A stretch of 64,000 nucleotides of DNA. Origin: Rhizorhabdus wittichii RW1 (lineage in GTDB: Bacteria > Pseudomonadota > Alphaproteobacteria > Sphingomonadales > Sphingomonadaceae). The notes below the pieces were generated by a model. It was not told the origin of the DNA. It ran no database searches and worked only from the letters and a program-made list of their open reading frames with translations. Shown in pieces: positions 17,479 to 27,757 of this stretch. Within the stretch, counting starts at the first letter, position 1. Every line of letters begins with the position of its first letter. The stretch spans positions 2,542,001 to 2,606,000 of the forward strand of contig CP000699.1 of assembly GCA_000016765.1 (NCBI GenBank), given 5' to 3'. The translations under genes were made by a program, and so were the position numbers.

Positions 17479-17527
17479 CGTTGGTCGCGGTCCCTGAACG
17501 GGACGGCGAGAGGGAAGGGGGCGGGCG

Positions 17528-19720
<2,193 letters not shown>

Positions 19721-19830
19721 TCACTCCCCCATGATCTGGATCTTGCGTCCTCGCGATCGATATTCCGCCAGACCATGGCATTGTGAAAATCGTATATGGA
19801 GATGCGGCCCATTAGCGCGACTGATGCGGA

Positions 19831-19864
19831 ACGGGCCGCCCGTCCCGAAGGATGAGCGGCCCGT
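19831..19864. repeat. Stem-loop after the FAH gene
   Basis: ACGGGCCGC (19831-19839) pairs perfectly with GCGGCCCGT (19856-19864) around a 16-base loop, 28-61 bases beyond the FAH stop. No T-run follows on the minus strand, so it could stabilise the transcript end rather than terminate. Confidence 0.4.
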
Positions 19865-19892
19865 CAAACCATTAGACCAACAGGCTTTTCCG

Positions 19893-20924
19893 TCAGGCGG
19901 GCTCAAGCGGGACGAACGGCCGGTGCAGCACCGCCCCCTCGGCGAGCCGTTCGGCGACGCAGCGGTTGCGCTGCGTGCCCAGCCCTTCGATGGTCCCCTC
20001 CATGACGTCGCCGGGCCGGAGGAAGCGGCCGAAATGGGTGCCGTTGCCCGAGGGCGATCCGGTGCAGATGATGTCGCCCGGCAGGAGCTGCATGTGCACC
20101 GAGAAGGCCTCGATCAGCCGCGCGATCGGGAAGATCATGTCGGCGGTCGATTCATGCTGCATCACCTCGCCGTTGAGCTTGAGCGTGATCATCAGCTGCT
20201 GCGGATCGGCGACGAAGGCGGCGGGCACGATCAGCGGCCCCATCGGCAGCATGCCGGGCCCGCTCTTGCCCGACACCCAGTCGAGCCCGAGCTGCGGCAC
20301 GTCGGGCCGGTAGAGATGGTCGCGGACGCTGATGTCGTTGACGACGACATAGCCGGCGACATGGTCGAGCGCGCGGTCGCGGCCGACGCGGCGGGCGGGC
20401 TTGCCGATCACCACGCCGAGCTCCAGTTCCCAGTCGAGCTGCTCGCTGTCGGCGGGCACCGCCAGGTCGTCGAACGGGCCGAGGATCGACGAGAAGGGCT
20501 TGAGGAAGGCGAAGGGCTGCCCCTTGGCCGCGCGATGGTCCATCACCCGCACCGCCTCGATCCGCCGCTCCTCGCGCGAGCGGCCGACGTTGAGGCCGTG
20601 GTCCTGGTCGATCATGATGTCGATGACGTGCTTGCGATAGTTGGCGCCCGAGCAGATGATCTGGCGCGGCACGATCGGCGCGACCGCCTGCAACATGCTC
20701 GCCGCCAGCGCGCGGGGCCCCGGATCGGCGGCCCGCCGGGCGGCCTGGTCGCGCAGCAGCGGCCACAGATTGTCCCAGTCGTCGAACAGGTCGAGCATCG
20801 ACCGTATCCCCTCGAAGCCGGGAAGGCCCGCGAGCGGATGGACGAGCTCGCCGATGACGAGCGCGGGAAAGGGCGTGCCGCCGTCTCCGGCGAAGCTGCC
20901 GAGGGCGAAGGATGGGGTGCTCAT
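19893..20924 (-). CDS. Fumarylacetoacetate hydrolase family protein
   Basis: A 343-residue FAH-fold enzyme. Metal ligands are E166 and E168 (DWELELGVV) and D197 (VVNDISVRD), and SGANYRKH (92-99) forms part of the lid. The N-terminal region is longer than in the 9564-10460 homologue. The sequence around LGLDWVSGKSGPG resembles 2-keto-4-pentenoate hydratase/acylpyruvase-like members with a longer active-site loop. It is the last gene of the operon with the SMP-30 lactonase and beta-keto acid cleavage enzyme, 37 bases after the lactonase. It would cut a C-C bond of a diketo acid in the cytoplasm. Confidence 0.9.
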   Translation of the reverse strand: MSTPSFALGSFAGDGGTPFPALVIGELVHPLAGLPGFEGIRSMLDLFDDWDNLWPLLRDQAARRAADPGPRALAASMLQAVAPIVPRQIICSGANYRKHVIDIMIDQDHGLNVGRSREERRIEAVRVMDHRAAKGQPFAFLKPFSSILGPFDDLAVPADSEQLDWELELGVVIGKPARRVGRDRALDHVAGYVVVNDISVRDHLYRPDVPQLGLDWVSGKSGPGMLPMGPLIVPAAFVADPQQLMITLKLNGEVMQHESTADMIFPIARLIEAFSVHMQLLPGDIICTGSPSGNGTHFGRFLRPGDVMEGTIEGLGTQRNRCVAERLAEGAVLHRPFVPLEPA

Positions 20925-20961
20925 GCGGATTTGGTCCTTGCTGTCCAGGGGAGGCCGGCGG

Positions 20962-21999
20962 TCACCAATGGACCATCGGCAGGCCCGCGACCGGGGAGTC
21001 GAAACAGGCGATGCTGGTGCCGCGCAGGCTGCCCAGGCAGGCGGTGCGCAGGTCGGGCCCGGCGAAGGTGACGCTGGCCATCCAGCGGGCGACGTCGCCG
21101 CCGCAGGCCATCATCGTCTCGAAGCTGACCGGCTTGCCCGAGGCGAACTCCGCCTCGAACCGCGCGGTCGCTTGGCGGTCGCCGTCGTCGAGCAGTTCGA
21201 GCAGTTCGCCGTCGGGGGTGATCGCGACCAGCCGGTCGGCCATGATCATCGTCGCCCAGAGATTGCCGTAGGCGTCGAAGGCGATGCCGTCGATCGTCCC
21301 GGTGCCGAGGCTCGACGGCCCGTAGACCTCGCGGTCGGTAAGCGATCCGTCGTGCTGGACGCGCAGCCGGCTGACCCGCTTGCCGGTGGTCTCCGCGACG
21401 TAGAGCCACTCCTCCTCGGCGTCGAAGCGGATCTCGTTGGTGAACATGAAGCCGTCGGCGACCATCCGCAGCCCGCGCGCGTCGAGCAGGTAGATCGACC
21501 CGTCGGCGATGTTGGGCGTCACCGCGTCGCTCCACGGATTGATCATCGTCGAGACGGTGATCCACAATCGGTCGCGGCTGTCGCGCAGCACGAAGTTGAC
21601 CTTGCCGAGCGGCCGGCCGTCGATGTTGTCGGCGAGCACCCGCGTCTCGCCGCGGCGGTCCATGATCTCCAGCCGGTCGGTGCCGAAATTGGAGATGATG
21701 ATGTCGCCGTCGCGGGCGAAGGCGAGGCCGTTGGGCAGGGTGCCGGTCAGCAGGCTCGCCGCCGCGTCGCCGGCCAGGTCGAAATGGCCGTCGACCGTCT
21801 GGGTGATCAGCGTCTGCGCTCCGTCGGGGGCGATGTGCATCACGCCGCCGCGTGCGTCGGCCGACCACAGACTCCCGTCGCGTTCGGCGAGGATGCATTC
21901 GGGGCGCTGCAGGTCGCGCCCGACATGGCGGATGGCGGCGGGGTCGACCTGCCAGCCCTTGAGCGGATTGGGGCCGCGGCCGGTGCGGATCAGGGTCAT
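20962..21999 (-). CDS. SMP-30/gluconolactonase-like lactonase
   Basis: A 345-residue six-bladed beta-propeller of the SMP-30/LRE family. Family metal-site positions are visible: E34 (RPECIL), the Asn in TLPNGLAF, the Asn in FTNEIRFD and the Asp in IDGIAFDAYGN. These enzymes hydrolyse sugar lactones or enol-lactones using one divalent metal. The ATG overlaps the stop of the beta-keto acid cleavage gene (ATGA). The operon context, with FAH and BKACE rather than sugar genes, suggests a lactone formed during aromatic ring breakdown. That is inference. Confidence 0.88.
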   Translation of the reverse strand: MTLIRTGRGPNPLKGWQVDPAAIRHVGRDLQRPECILAERDGSLWSADARGGVMHIAPDGAQTLITQTVDGHFDLAGDAAASLLTGTLPNGLAFARDGDIIISNFGTDRLEIMDRRGETRVLADNIDGRPLGKVNFVLRDSRDRLWITVSTMINPWSDAVTPNIADGSIYLLDARGLRMVADGFMFTNEIRFDAEEEWLYVAETTGKRVSRLRVQHDGSLTDREVYGPSSLGTGTIDGIAFDAYGNLWATMIMADRLVAITPDGELLELLDDGDRQATARFEAEFASGKPVSFETMMACGGDVARWMASVTFAGPDLRTACLGSLRGTSIACFDSPVAGLPMVHW

Positions 22000-22925
22000 G
22001 CCGACACCTTCACCGACGCGCGGTCCTTGAGCTTGAGCATGGCGCGCGCCTCGTCGGGGGTCGCGACCTCGAGCGAAAGCGCCTCGAGCACGGTGCGGAT
22101 GCGGCGCACCTGCTCGGCATTGCTGGTCGCGAGCTGGCCGGGGGCGCCCCACAGGCTGTCCTCCAGCCCGACGCGGACATTGCCGCCCATCGCCGCCGAC
22201 ATCGTCGCGATCGGCATCTGGTGGCGGCCGCCGCCGAGCACCGACCAGACATAGTCGTCGCCGAACAGCCGGTCGGCGGTGCGCTTCATCATCGCGATGT
22301 CCTCGTAATGGACGCCGATGCCGCCGCGGATGCCGAACACGGTCTGGATGAACAGCGGCCCTTCGAGCAGCCCGCGATCGCGGAAATGCGCGGCGGTGTA
22401 GAGATGGGCGACGTCGTAGCACTCGATCTCGAAGCGGGTGCCGTTGGCGCCGCAGCTCTTCAGGATATGCTCGATGTCGCGGAAGGTGTTGCGGAAGATG
22501 TTCGCGTCGCTGTTGCGCAGATAGGGTTCCTCCCAGTCGTAGCGGAACTCGCGGAAGCGGCCGAGCATCTCGTAGAGGCCGAAGTTCATTGTCCCCATGT
22601 TGAGCGAGGCGATCTCGGGCTGGAAGGTGAGCGCGGGCTGGAGACGCTCCTCGATCCCCATCGTCGGCGCGCCGCCGGTGGTGATGTTGATGACGACGTC
22701 GCAAGCCTCGGCGATCTGGGGCAGGAAGCGCCGAAACAGCGCCGGGTCCTGGCTCGGCTTGCCATTTTCGGGATCGCGCGCGTGGAGATGGACCACCGAA
22801 GCCCCCGCCGCCGCCGCCTCGATCGCCGCGGCGGCGATCTCGTCGGGCGTCTTCGGCAGATGGGGGGACATCGACGGCGTGTGCACCGCCCCCGTGACGG
22901 CACAGGTCACGATCACCTTTCGCAT
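21996..22925 (-). CDS. Beta-keto acid cleavage enzyme (BKACE, DUF849)
   Basis: A 309-residue TIM-barrel protein of the BKACE family, whose founder is 3-keto-5-aminohexanoate cleavage enzyme. These proteins condense a beta-keto acid with acetyl-CoA and split it into an acyl-CoA and acetoacetate. The zinc ligands H46 and H48 sit in VVHLHARDP exactly as in the family, and the later VRVGLEDSLW carries the conserved Glu. The ATG at 22925 has a GGGAGAG ribosome site; an ATG 42 bases upstream lacks one. It is the first gene of a three-gene operon. The substrate class of a BKACE depends on pocket residues I cannot assign here. Confidence 0.9.
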   Translation of the reverse strand: MRKVIVTCAVTGAVHTPSMSPHLPKTPDEIAAAAIEAAAAGASVVHLHARDPENGKPSQDPALFRRFLPQIAEACDVVINITTGGAPTMGIEERLQPALTFQPEIASLNMGTMNFGLYEMLGRFREFRYDWEEPYLRNSDANIFRNTFRDIEHILKSCGANGTRFEIECYDVAHLYTAAHFRDRGLLEGPLFIQTVFGIRGGIGVHYEDIAMMKRTADRLFGDDYVWSVLGGGRHQMPIATMSAAMGGNVRVGLEDSLWGAPGQLATSNAEQVRRIRTVLEALSLEVATPDEARAMLKLKDRASVKVSA

Positions 22926-23100
22926 GGAGCTCTCCCATTGGTCGGGCCCGCCGGCGCGTCGGGACACGCCGGTCGGGCCGGTCTGAAATTCTACGGGAAA
23001 GTCTTAGGAAGCCGCGCGCGCGGCGGGAAATCGGCAAGCATAATGGGATGCATCTGTCCCACCTATGGATCGCAGGCGGGAGTAGCCCGTCACGAGATCG

Positions 23101-24051
23101 TCAGGCCGGCGCGCCCTTGCGCGGCCCCATCGAGCGGCCGACGTCGAGGATCAGGTTGCGCATCCAGCTATGGCCGGGGTCGGCGTCGCTGCGGACGTGC
23201 CAGTTGAGCCGTTCGGTGAGGGTCGGCAGGCGGATCGGCGGTTCGAGCAGCCGCACCCCCAGCATCGGCGCGAACATCTCGGCCAGCCGGTTGGGCACGG
23301 TGCCGATCAGCGTGGTGCCCTGAAGCTGGAACAGCAGCGACGAGAAGCTCGGCGCGATCAGCGCGGGGGACTGGTCGAGCCCACCATGCTCATAGGCCGC
23401 CCGGTCGGTGGTGAAGGTGTTCTCGCCGAACGAGACGGTGGCGTTGGGATAGGCGCGGAAATCCTCCGGGGTCAGCGCGCCGTCGAACGGATGGTCGGCG
23501 GCGACGACGCAGGTGTAGCAATCCTCGAAGGCGTCGGCGCCGCGCAGCATGTCGGGATGGCGCGAATGCATCAGCAGGGTGCGCTCGACCACGGTGAGCA
23601 GGAAGTCGATCTCGCCGGTCTCGAGCCGGTCGAAGCTCTTGTTCACCAGCCCCTCGACCGCCAGCTCGATTCCCGGCGCGCGGGCAGACAGCTCGCGCAC
23701 GATCCGGGGCAGGATCGTCATCGAGCAATAGTCGGTCATGGCGATGCGGAATTCGCATTTCGTCTCGGCCGGGTCGAAGCTCTCCTCGCTGCCCAGCGCG
23801 GCCTTGACCATCAGCAGCGCCTCGCGCACCGGACCGGCGAGCGCCCGCGCCCGCACGGTCAGCTCCATCTCCCGCCCGACGCGGACGAGCAGCGGGTCCT
23901 CGAAGATGTCGCGCAGCCGGGCGAGCGATCCGCTGACCGCCGGCTGGGTGACGAACAGCCGCTCGGCGGCGCGGGTCACGCTCTTCTCGGTCAGCAGCGC
24001 GTCGAGAACGACGAGCAGGTTGAGATCGAATTGCGTCAGGCTGAGCGCCAT
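23101..24051 (-). CDS. LysR-family transcriptional regulator
   Basis: A 316-residue LysR activator of the NodD/NahR/LinR-like branch. The helix-turn-helix spans residues 8-65 (FDLNLLVVLDALLTE, then SVTRAAERLFVTQPAVSGSL), followed by a periplasmic-binding-protein-like effector domain. It starts at 24051 behind GGGGAGGACAGGG. It diverges from the SDR gene at 24239, the typical layout for a LysR regulator and its target. An inverted repeat, TTGAT-N7-ATCAA, lies at 24141-24157. It precedes the BKACE operon on the same strand and may also control it. Confidence 0.92.
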   Translation of the reverse strand: MALSLTQFDLNLLVVLDALLTEKSVTRAAERLFVTQPAVSGSLARLRDIFEDPLLVRVGREMELTVRARALAGPVREALLMVKAALGSEESFDPAETKCEFRIAMTDYCSMTILPRIVRELSARAPGIELAVEGLVNKSFDRLETGEIDFLLTVVERTLLMHSRHPDMLRGADAFEDCYTCVVAADHPFDGALTPEDFRAYPNATVSFGENTFTTDRAAYEHGGLDQSPALIAPSFSSLLFQLQGTTLIGTVPNRLAEMFAPMLGVRLLEPPIRLPTLTERLNWHVRSDADPGHSWMRNLILDVGRSMGPRKGAPA

Positions 24052-24140
24052 CGCCCTGTCCTCCCCTCGCCGGCGGCCTCGTCCCGGGCCCGATGGCGTC
24101 AGGCCTACAGGACAAGGGGCCTGCATTGCCATCGCGAAGA

Positions 24141-24157
24141 TTGATGGGACCGATCAA
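24141..24157. promoter_or_regulatory. Candidate LysR-binding inverted repeat
   Basis: TTGATGGGACCGATCAA has 5-base inverted arms and lies in the gap between the divergent LysR and SDR genes. The CATCGCGA just upstream (24130-24137) matches part of the shared element found at 29973 and 32486. Confidence 0.4.
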
Positions 24158-24238
24158 CATTAGCGATTTCCAGCGCCGCCCGCGCGCGGGAATAAGGGCC
24201 GCCCGCCGCGCCGTGCGGCCTTTGGGGAGGAAGGACAT

Positions 24239-25027
24239 ATGGACAAGCCGATCGATCCGACCCGGCTGTTCGACCTGTCGGGGCGGGTCGCGATCGTCAC
24301 CGGCGGGTCGCGCGGGCTGGGGCTGCAGATCGCCCGCGCGCTGGGCGCGAACGGTGCCCGGCTGGCGCTGGCCGCGCGCAAGCAGGCCGAGCTCGACGAA
24401 GCGGTGGCCGAGCTCGCGGCGGACGGCATCGAGGCCGTCGCCTTCACCGCCGACCTGGCCGACGGCGCGGCGCCGGCGGCGCTCGCCCGCCAGGTGATCG
24501 AGCGGTTCGGCCGGATCGACATCCTCGTCAACAATGCCGGCGCCACCTGGGGCGCGCCCGCCGAGGACTATCCCGCCGACGCCTGGGCCCGGGTGATCGA
24601 CGTCAGCCTGAGCAGCGTCTTCCTGCTCAGCCAGGCGGTGGCGAAGGCCGCCTTCCTGCCGCAGGGCGGCGGCGCGATCGTCAATGTTGCCTCGGTCGAG
24701 GGGCTGCTCGGCCATCATCATCGCCGGCCCGGAACGGTCGCCTACAACGCGGCCAAGGGCGGGGTCGTCAACATGACCCGCGCGCTCGCCGCCGAATGGG
24801 GCCGCCGCAACATCCGCGTCAACACGATCGCGCCCGGCTATTTCCCGTCGAAGATGACCGGCAAGATCCTCGCCGACCATGGCGCCGAACTGATCGACCA
24901 GACCCCGCTCGGCCGGCTCGGCGGCCCCGGCGACCTGATGGGGCCGGCGCTGCTGCTCGCCTCCGACGCCGGGCGGCACATCACCGGCCAGACGATCGCC
25001 GTTGACGGCGGCGCCAGCATCATCTGA
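24239..25027 (+). CDS. Short-chain dehydrogenase/reductase
   Basis: A 262-residue classical SDR. The cofactor motif TGGSRGLG is at 21-28, NNAG at 98-101, and the catalytic set S152, Y169 and K173 (YNAAK) is complete. The C-terminal TGQTIAVDGGASII is typical of the gluconate 5-dehydrogenase/3-oxoacyl reductase branch. It starts at 24239 with a GGGGAGGAAGG site upstream. It is probably NAD(P)-dependent oxidation of an alcohol group on a ring-derived or acyl substrate. It is the first gene of a two-SDR unit and diverges from LysR. Confidence 0.9.
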   Translation: MDKPIDPTRLFDLSGRVAIVTGGSRGLGLQIARALGANGARLALAARKQAELDEAVAELAADGIEAVAFTADLADGAAPAALARQVIERFGRIDILVNNAGATWGAPAEDYPADAWARVIDVSLSSVFLLSQAVAKAAFLPQGGGAIVNVASVEGLLGHHHRRPGTVAYNAAKGGVVNMTRALAAEWGRRNIRVNTIAPGYFPSKMTGKILADHGAELIDQTPLGRLGGPGDLMGPALLLASDAGRHITGQTIAVDGGASII

Positions 25028-25052
25028 ACATCCTTCGAAACAGGAGCACAGC

Positions 25053-25937
25053 ATGTCGATCTCGCTTCACGGCCGGGTGGCCGTCGTCACCGGCGCCGGC
25101 AACGGCCTCGGCCGCTCGCACGCCCTGGCGCTGGCGGCGCACGGCGCCCGCGTCGTCGTCAACGACCTGGCCGAGGCCGACGCCGAGCGCGTCGCCGCCG
25201 AGATCCGCGCGGCGGGCGGCGAGGCGATCGGCGTCGCCGCGAGCGTCACGGACGCCGGGCAGGTCGCGGCGATGGTCGAGCGGGCGATCGGCGAATGGGA
25301 GGCGATCGACATCCTCGTCAACAATGCCGGCATCCTGCGCGACAAGAGCTTCGCCAAGATGGACCTCGCCGATTTCCGGCTGGTCGTCGACGTCCACCTG
25401 ATGGGCGCGGTCCACTGCACCAAGGCGGTGTGGGACCATATGCGCGCGCGCAACCACGGCCGGATCGTCTTCACCACTTCGTCGTCCGGGCTCTACGGCA
25501 ATTTCGGGCAGGCCAATTACGGCGCCGCCAAGATGGCGCTGGTCGGGCTGATGCAGACGCTGGCGATCGAGGGGGCGAAGAACGGCATCCACGTCAACTG
25601 CATCGCCCCGACCGCCGCGACCGCGATGACCGCCGACATCTTCGACGAGACGACCCTCGCCCGGCTGACCCCGGACCGGGTGAGCCCCGCGATCGTCATG
25701 CTCGCGTCCGACGCGGCGCCGACCCGGCGGGTGATCCTGGCCGGTGCGGGCAGCTTCGAGCAGGCCAATATCACGATGACGCAGGGCCTGTTCCTCGGCG
25801 CCGAGGACGACGTCGCGGGCGCGCTGCTCGACCGGCTCGACGGCGTCGCGGACCGCGCGGGCGAGCTGGTGCCCGGAACCGGCTTCGACCAGTGCCGCCA
25901 CGAGATCGCGGCGGCAAGCGTGACCGTGGGGGCTTAG
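25053..25937 (+). CDS. SDR, 3-hydroxyacyl-CoA dehydrogenase-like
   Basis: A 294-residue SDR of the type found in the N-terminal part of peroxisomal multifunctional enzyme type 2. The cofactor motif TGAGNGLG is at 13-20, VNNAGILRDKSF follows the fourth strand, and the catalytic residues are S143-145, Y156 and K160 (YGAAK). ILRDKSF and the C-terminal extension are typical of (R)-3-hydroxyacyl-CoA or 17-beta-hydroxysteroid type 4 dehydrogenases. Only 25 bases separate it from the first SDR, so they are likely co-transcribed. A family A repeat follows it. Confidence 0.88.
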   Translation: MSISLHGRVAVVTGAGNGLGRSHALALAAHGARVVVNDLAEADAERVAAEIRAAGGEAIGVAASVTDAGQVAAMVERAIGEWEAIDILVNNAGILRDKSFAKMDLADFRLVVDVHLMGAVHCTKAVWDHMRARNHGRIVFTTSSSGLYGNFGQANYGAAKMALVGLMQTLAIEGAKNGIHVNCIAPTAATAMTADIFDETTLARLTPDRVSPAIVMLASDAAPTRRVILAGAGSFEQANITMTQGLFLGAEDDVAGALLDRLDGVADRAGELVPGTGFDQCRHEIAAASVTVGA

Positions 25938-25957
25938 CCTCGCCGCCCGCCTCCTGT

Positions 25958-26050
25958 CGTCATTCCCGCGAAGGCGGGAATCCACGGTCACGGCACATTC
26001 CGTCTCTTGCGGGCCGCCGTCCATGGATTCCCGCTTTCGCGGGAATGACG
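25958..26050. repeat. 93-bp inverted-repeat element, family A, copy 3
   Basis: Same orientation as the copy at 17210-17302. It lies between the convergent SDR and amidohydrolase genes and could fold as a long hairpin that ends transcription from both sides. Confidence 0.85.
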
Positions 26051-26081
26051 GAGGATGGAAAATCGGCGAAATTCGATCTCC

Positions 26082-27146
26082 TCAGTCGATCCCGAGCAGC
26101 TTCGCCGCATTGCCGCCGAGGATGCGGCGCTGGCTGTCCTCGTCGAGCCCGGCGACGACCGACGCCGGGTCGTAATGGCCCATATCGAACGGATAGTCGG
26201 TGCCGAGCACGACCTGTCCGACGCCGACCTCGTCGATCAGCCGGGCGAGGTGGCGCGGCTCGTAGACGAGGCTGTCGAACCAGATCCGCTTGAGCTGCTC
26301 GGACGGGGCGCAGGAGCAGCCGCCCGCCTCGGGCCGGACCGCATGGCCATGGTCCGACCGGCCGACATAGGTCGGCAGATAGCCGCCGCCATGGACGGTG
26401 ACGATCCTGAGCCGGCGATGCCGGTCGAGCGTCCCGCCGAAGATCAGCTTCGACAGGCACAGCGCGGTCTCGAACGGCTGGCCGACGATGTTCATCAGAT
26501 AATGGTCCGCCAGCCGGTCGCCCAGCGTCGTGCCCCAGGGGTGGATCAGCACCACCGCGCCCAGCTCGTCGGCCTTCGCCCAGAAGGGATCGAAGCGGCG
26601 GTCGGCGATGTCGACGCCGTCGACCAGCGACGATATCTCGACGCCCTTGAAGCCATGGTCGCGCATCGCCGTCTCGAGCTGCGCCGCGGCGCGCTCGGGG
26701 TGCTGGAGCGCGACGGTGCCGAGCCCGACGAAGCGATCGGGATGCGCCGCGCAGGCGGTGGCGATCGCATCGTTCATCCGCCCGACGATGCGGTCGGCGA
26801 GGTCGGGCTCGGCCCAATAATGATATTGGGTCGGCGACGGGCTGATCGCCTGCACGTCGACCCCCATCGCGTCCATGTCGCGCAGCCGCTCGTCGGCGCC
26901 AGTCAGGCGCGGCATCAGCGCGCCGATCCGTTCGCGGTTGACCGCGAGCGAGGCGGCGCCGATCGCCGCCGCCTCCGCGCCCGCCCGCTCGGCGAGCAGC
27001 GGATGGCCCGCCACCAGCGCCTCGACCTCGGGCGCGGCGAGGTGGCAATGCAGGTCGATCGTCCGGAAGGGCAGCCGCGCGACCGGGGTGCCCAGCGCGA
27101 CGGGGGCGGCCTGCGGCGAGCAGCGGTGCAGCATCGCGTCGGTCAT
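26082..27146 (-). CDS. Amidohydrolase-family protein, ACMSD-type decarboxylase-like
   Basis: A 354-residue TIM-barrel protein of the amidohydrolase-2 family. The metal motif is H33-C-H35 (DLHCHLAAP). Later ligands are the His in VVLIHPWG, the His in VTVHGGGYLPT and the Asp in GTDYPFDMG. Family members decarboxylate aromatic or muconate-type acids (ACMSD, LigW, gamma-resorcylate decarboxylase) or hydrolyse C-C/C-O bonds. It starts at 27146 after GGAGACCGGCG. It is 11 bases downstream of the SnoaL-like gene in a two-gene operon, divergent from the Rieske oxygenase gene. No signal peptide, so it is cytoplasmic, unlike the related protein at 31379. Confidence 0.88.
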   Translation of the reverse strand: MTDAMLHRCSPQAAPVALGTPVARLPFRTIDLHCHLAAPEVEALVAGHPLLAERAGAEAAAIGAASLAVNRERIGALMPRLTGADERLRDMDAMGVDVQAISPSPTQYHYWAEPDLADRIVGRMNDAIATACAAHPDRFVGLGTVALQHPERAAAQLETAMRDHGFKGVEISSLVDGVDIADRRFDPFWAKADELGAVVLIHPWGTTLGDRLADHYLMNIVGQPFETALCLSKLIFGGTLDRHRRLRIVTVHGGGYLPTYVGRSDHGHAVRPEAGGCSCAPSEQLKRIWFDSLVYEPRHLARLIDEVGVGQVVLGTDYPFDMGHYDPASVVAGLDEDSQRRILGGNAAKLLGID

Positions 27147-27157
27147 CGCCGGTCTCC

Positions 27158-27550
27158 TCAGGCGGGCAGGTTGGTGGACTGGAAGGCGATCATCCGCCAG
27201 CCGCCGTCGCGCCACGCCCAGACCTGGAGCGCCTGGGCGCGAGTGCGGATCGGCTCTTCCCGGCCGCGCGGCAGGACCAGATTGTCCATCGTCCCGGTCA
27301 TCACCGCGATGTCGCCCGAGATGCGGACGTCGAGCGGGCCGCGCGACGCCTCCAGGAAGGCGAGCTCCTGCTCGACGAAGCGGAAATAGCCGTCGAAATC
27401 GTCGGTGACGCCGCGCGTATGGGTGTGGGTGATGTCGGGCGCGACGAGCGTGCGCAGCGTCGCGAAGTCGCGCGCCACCAGCGCCTCGCCGCGCCGCTGC
27501 TCGGCCGCGATCACCCCCGCTATCCCGCGCTCGCCCTCGTCCATCGCCAT
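27158..27550 (-). CDS. SnoaL-like / NTF2-fold protein
   Basis: A 130-residue NTF2-fold protein. The N-terminal helix (GVIAAEQRRGEALVARDFATL) leads to LVAPDITHTHTRGVTDDFDGYF, a histidine-rich pocket typical of DUF4440/SnoaL-like members, and then to the strands VWAWRDGGWRMIAFQST. It starts at 27550 with a GAGGAGCGG site. It is the first gene of the operon with the amidohydrolase. It may be a small dehydratase/isomerase or an accessory subunit for the divergent Rieske oxygenase. No precise function can be given. Confidence 0.75.
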   Translation of the reverse strand: MAMDEGERGIAGVIAAEQRRGEALVARDFATLRTLVAPDITHTHTRGVTDDFDGYFRFVEQELAFLEASRGPLDVRISGDIAVMTGTMDNLVLPRGREEPIRTRAQALQVWAWRDGGWRMIAFQSTNLPA

Positions 27551-27650
27551 CCGCTCCTCGCATCGTTTCGGACAGGCCATAGGAAGGCCGCGCGCCGCGC
27601 CCCAATCGAAAGTGCCGATGGCATCCATCATCGCGGTCGATAGGGACCCA

Positions 27651-27692
27651 TATGCGGCAGCGATGCAATGGATCGCCAACGCTGATTTCCGG
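27651..27692 (+). promoter_or_regulatory. Shared catabolic promoter element, copy before Rieske gene
   Basis: TATGCGG and, 14 bases later, ATCGCCA-N5-GATTTCCGG. The same parts, three bases apart, are at 29989-30019, and on the minus strand at 32494-32520 (with GATTT in place of GATTTCCGG). The extra 11 bases here equal one helical turn. It lies 66-107 bases upstream of the Rieske start. Confidence 0.5.
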
Positions 27693-27757
27693 CCGATCGC
27701 CAAGCCCCCTACCATCCCGCGCCGAGCCCGCGACCATGACCGGGCCGGGAGGGAGAG

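Larger units (their letters stand above)
17012..17527. other. Intergenic region without genes (516 bp)
   Basis: Separates two co-directional TonB receptors. It holds the promoter and palindrome at 17050-17086, the family A repeat at 17210-17302 and a terminator at 17444-17478. Short open frames here run through the repeat and show no protein features. I see nothing else. Confidence 0.7.

Noticed and set aside
20962-23037. A 691-codon minus-strand frame as one fusion protein
   Set aside because: Only its last 345 codons are the lactonase. The upstream part is out of frame with, and overlaps, the beta-keto acid cleavage gene, which has its own ribosome site.
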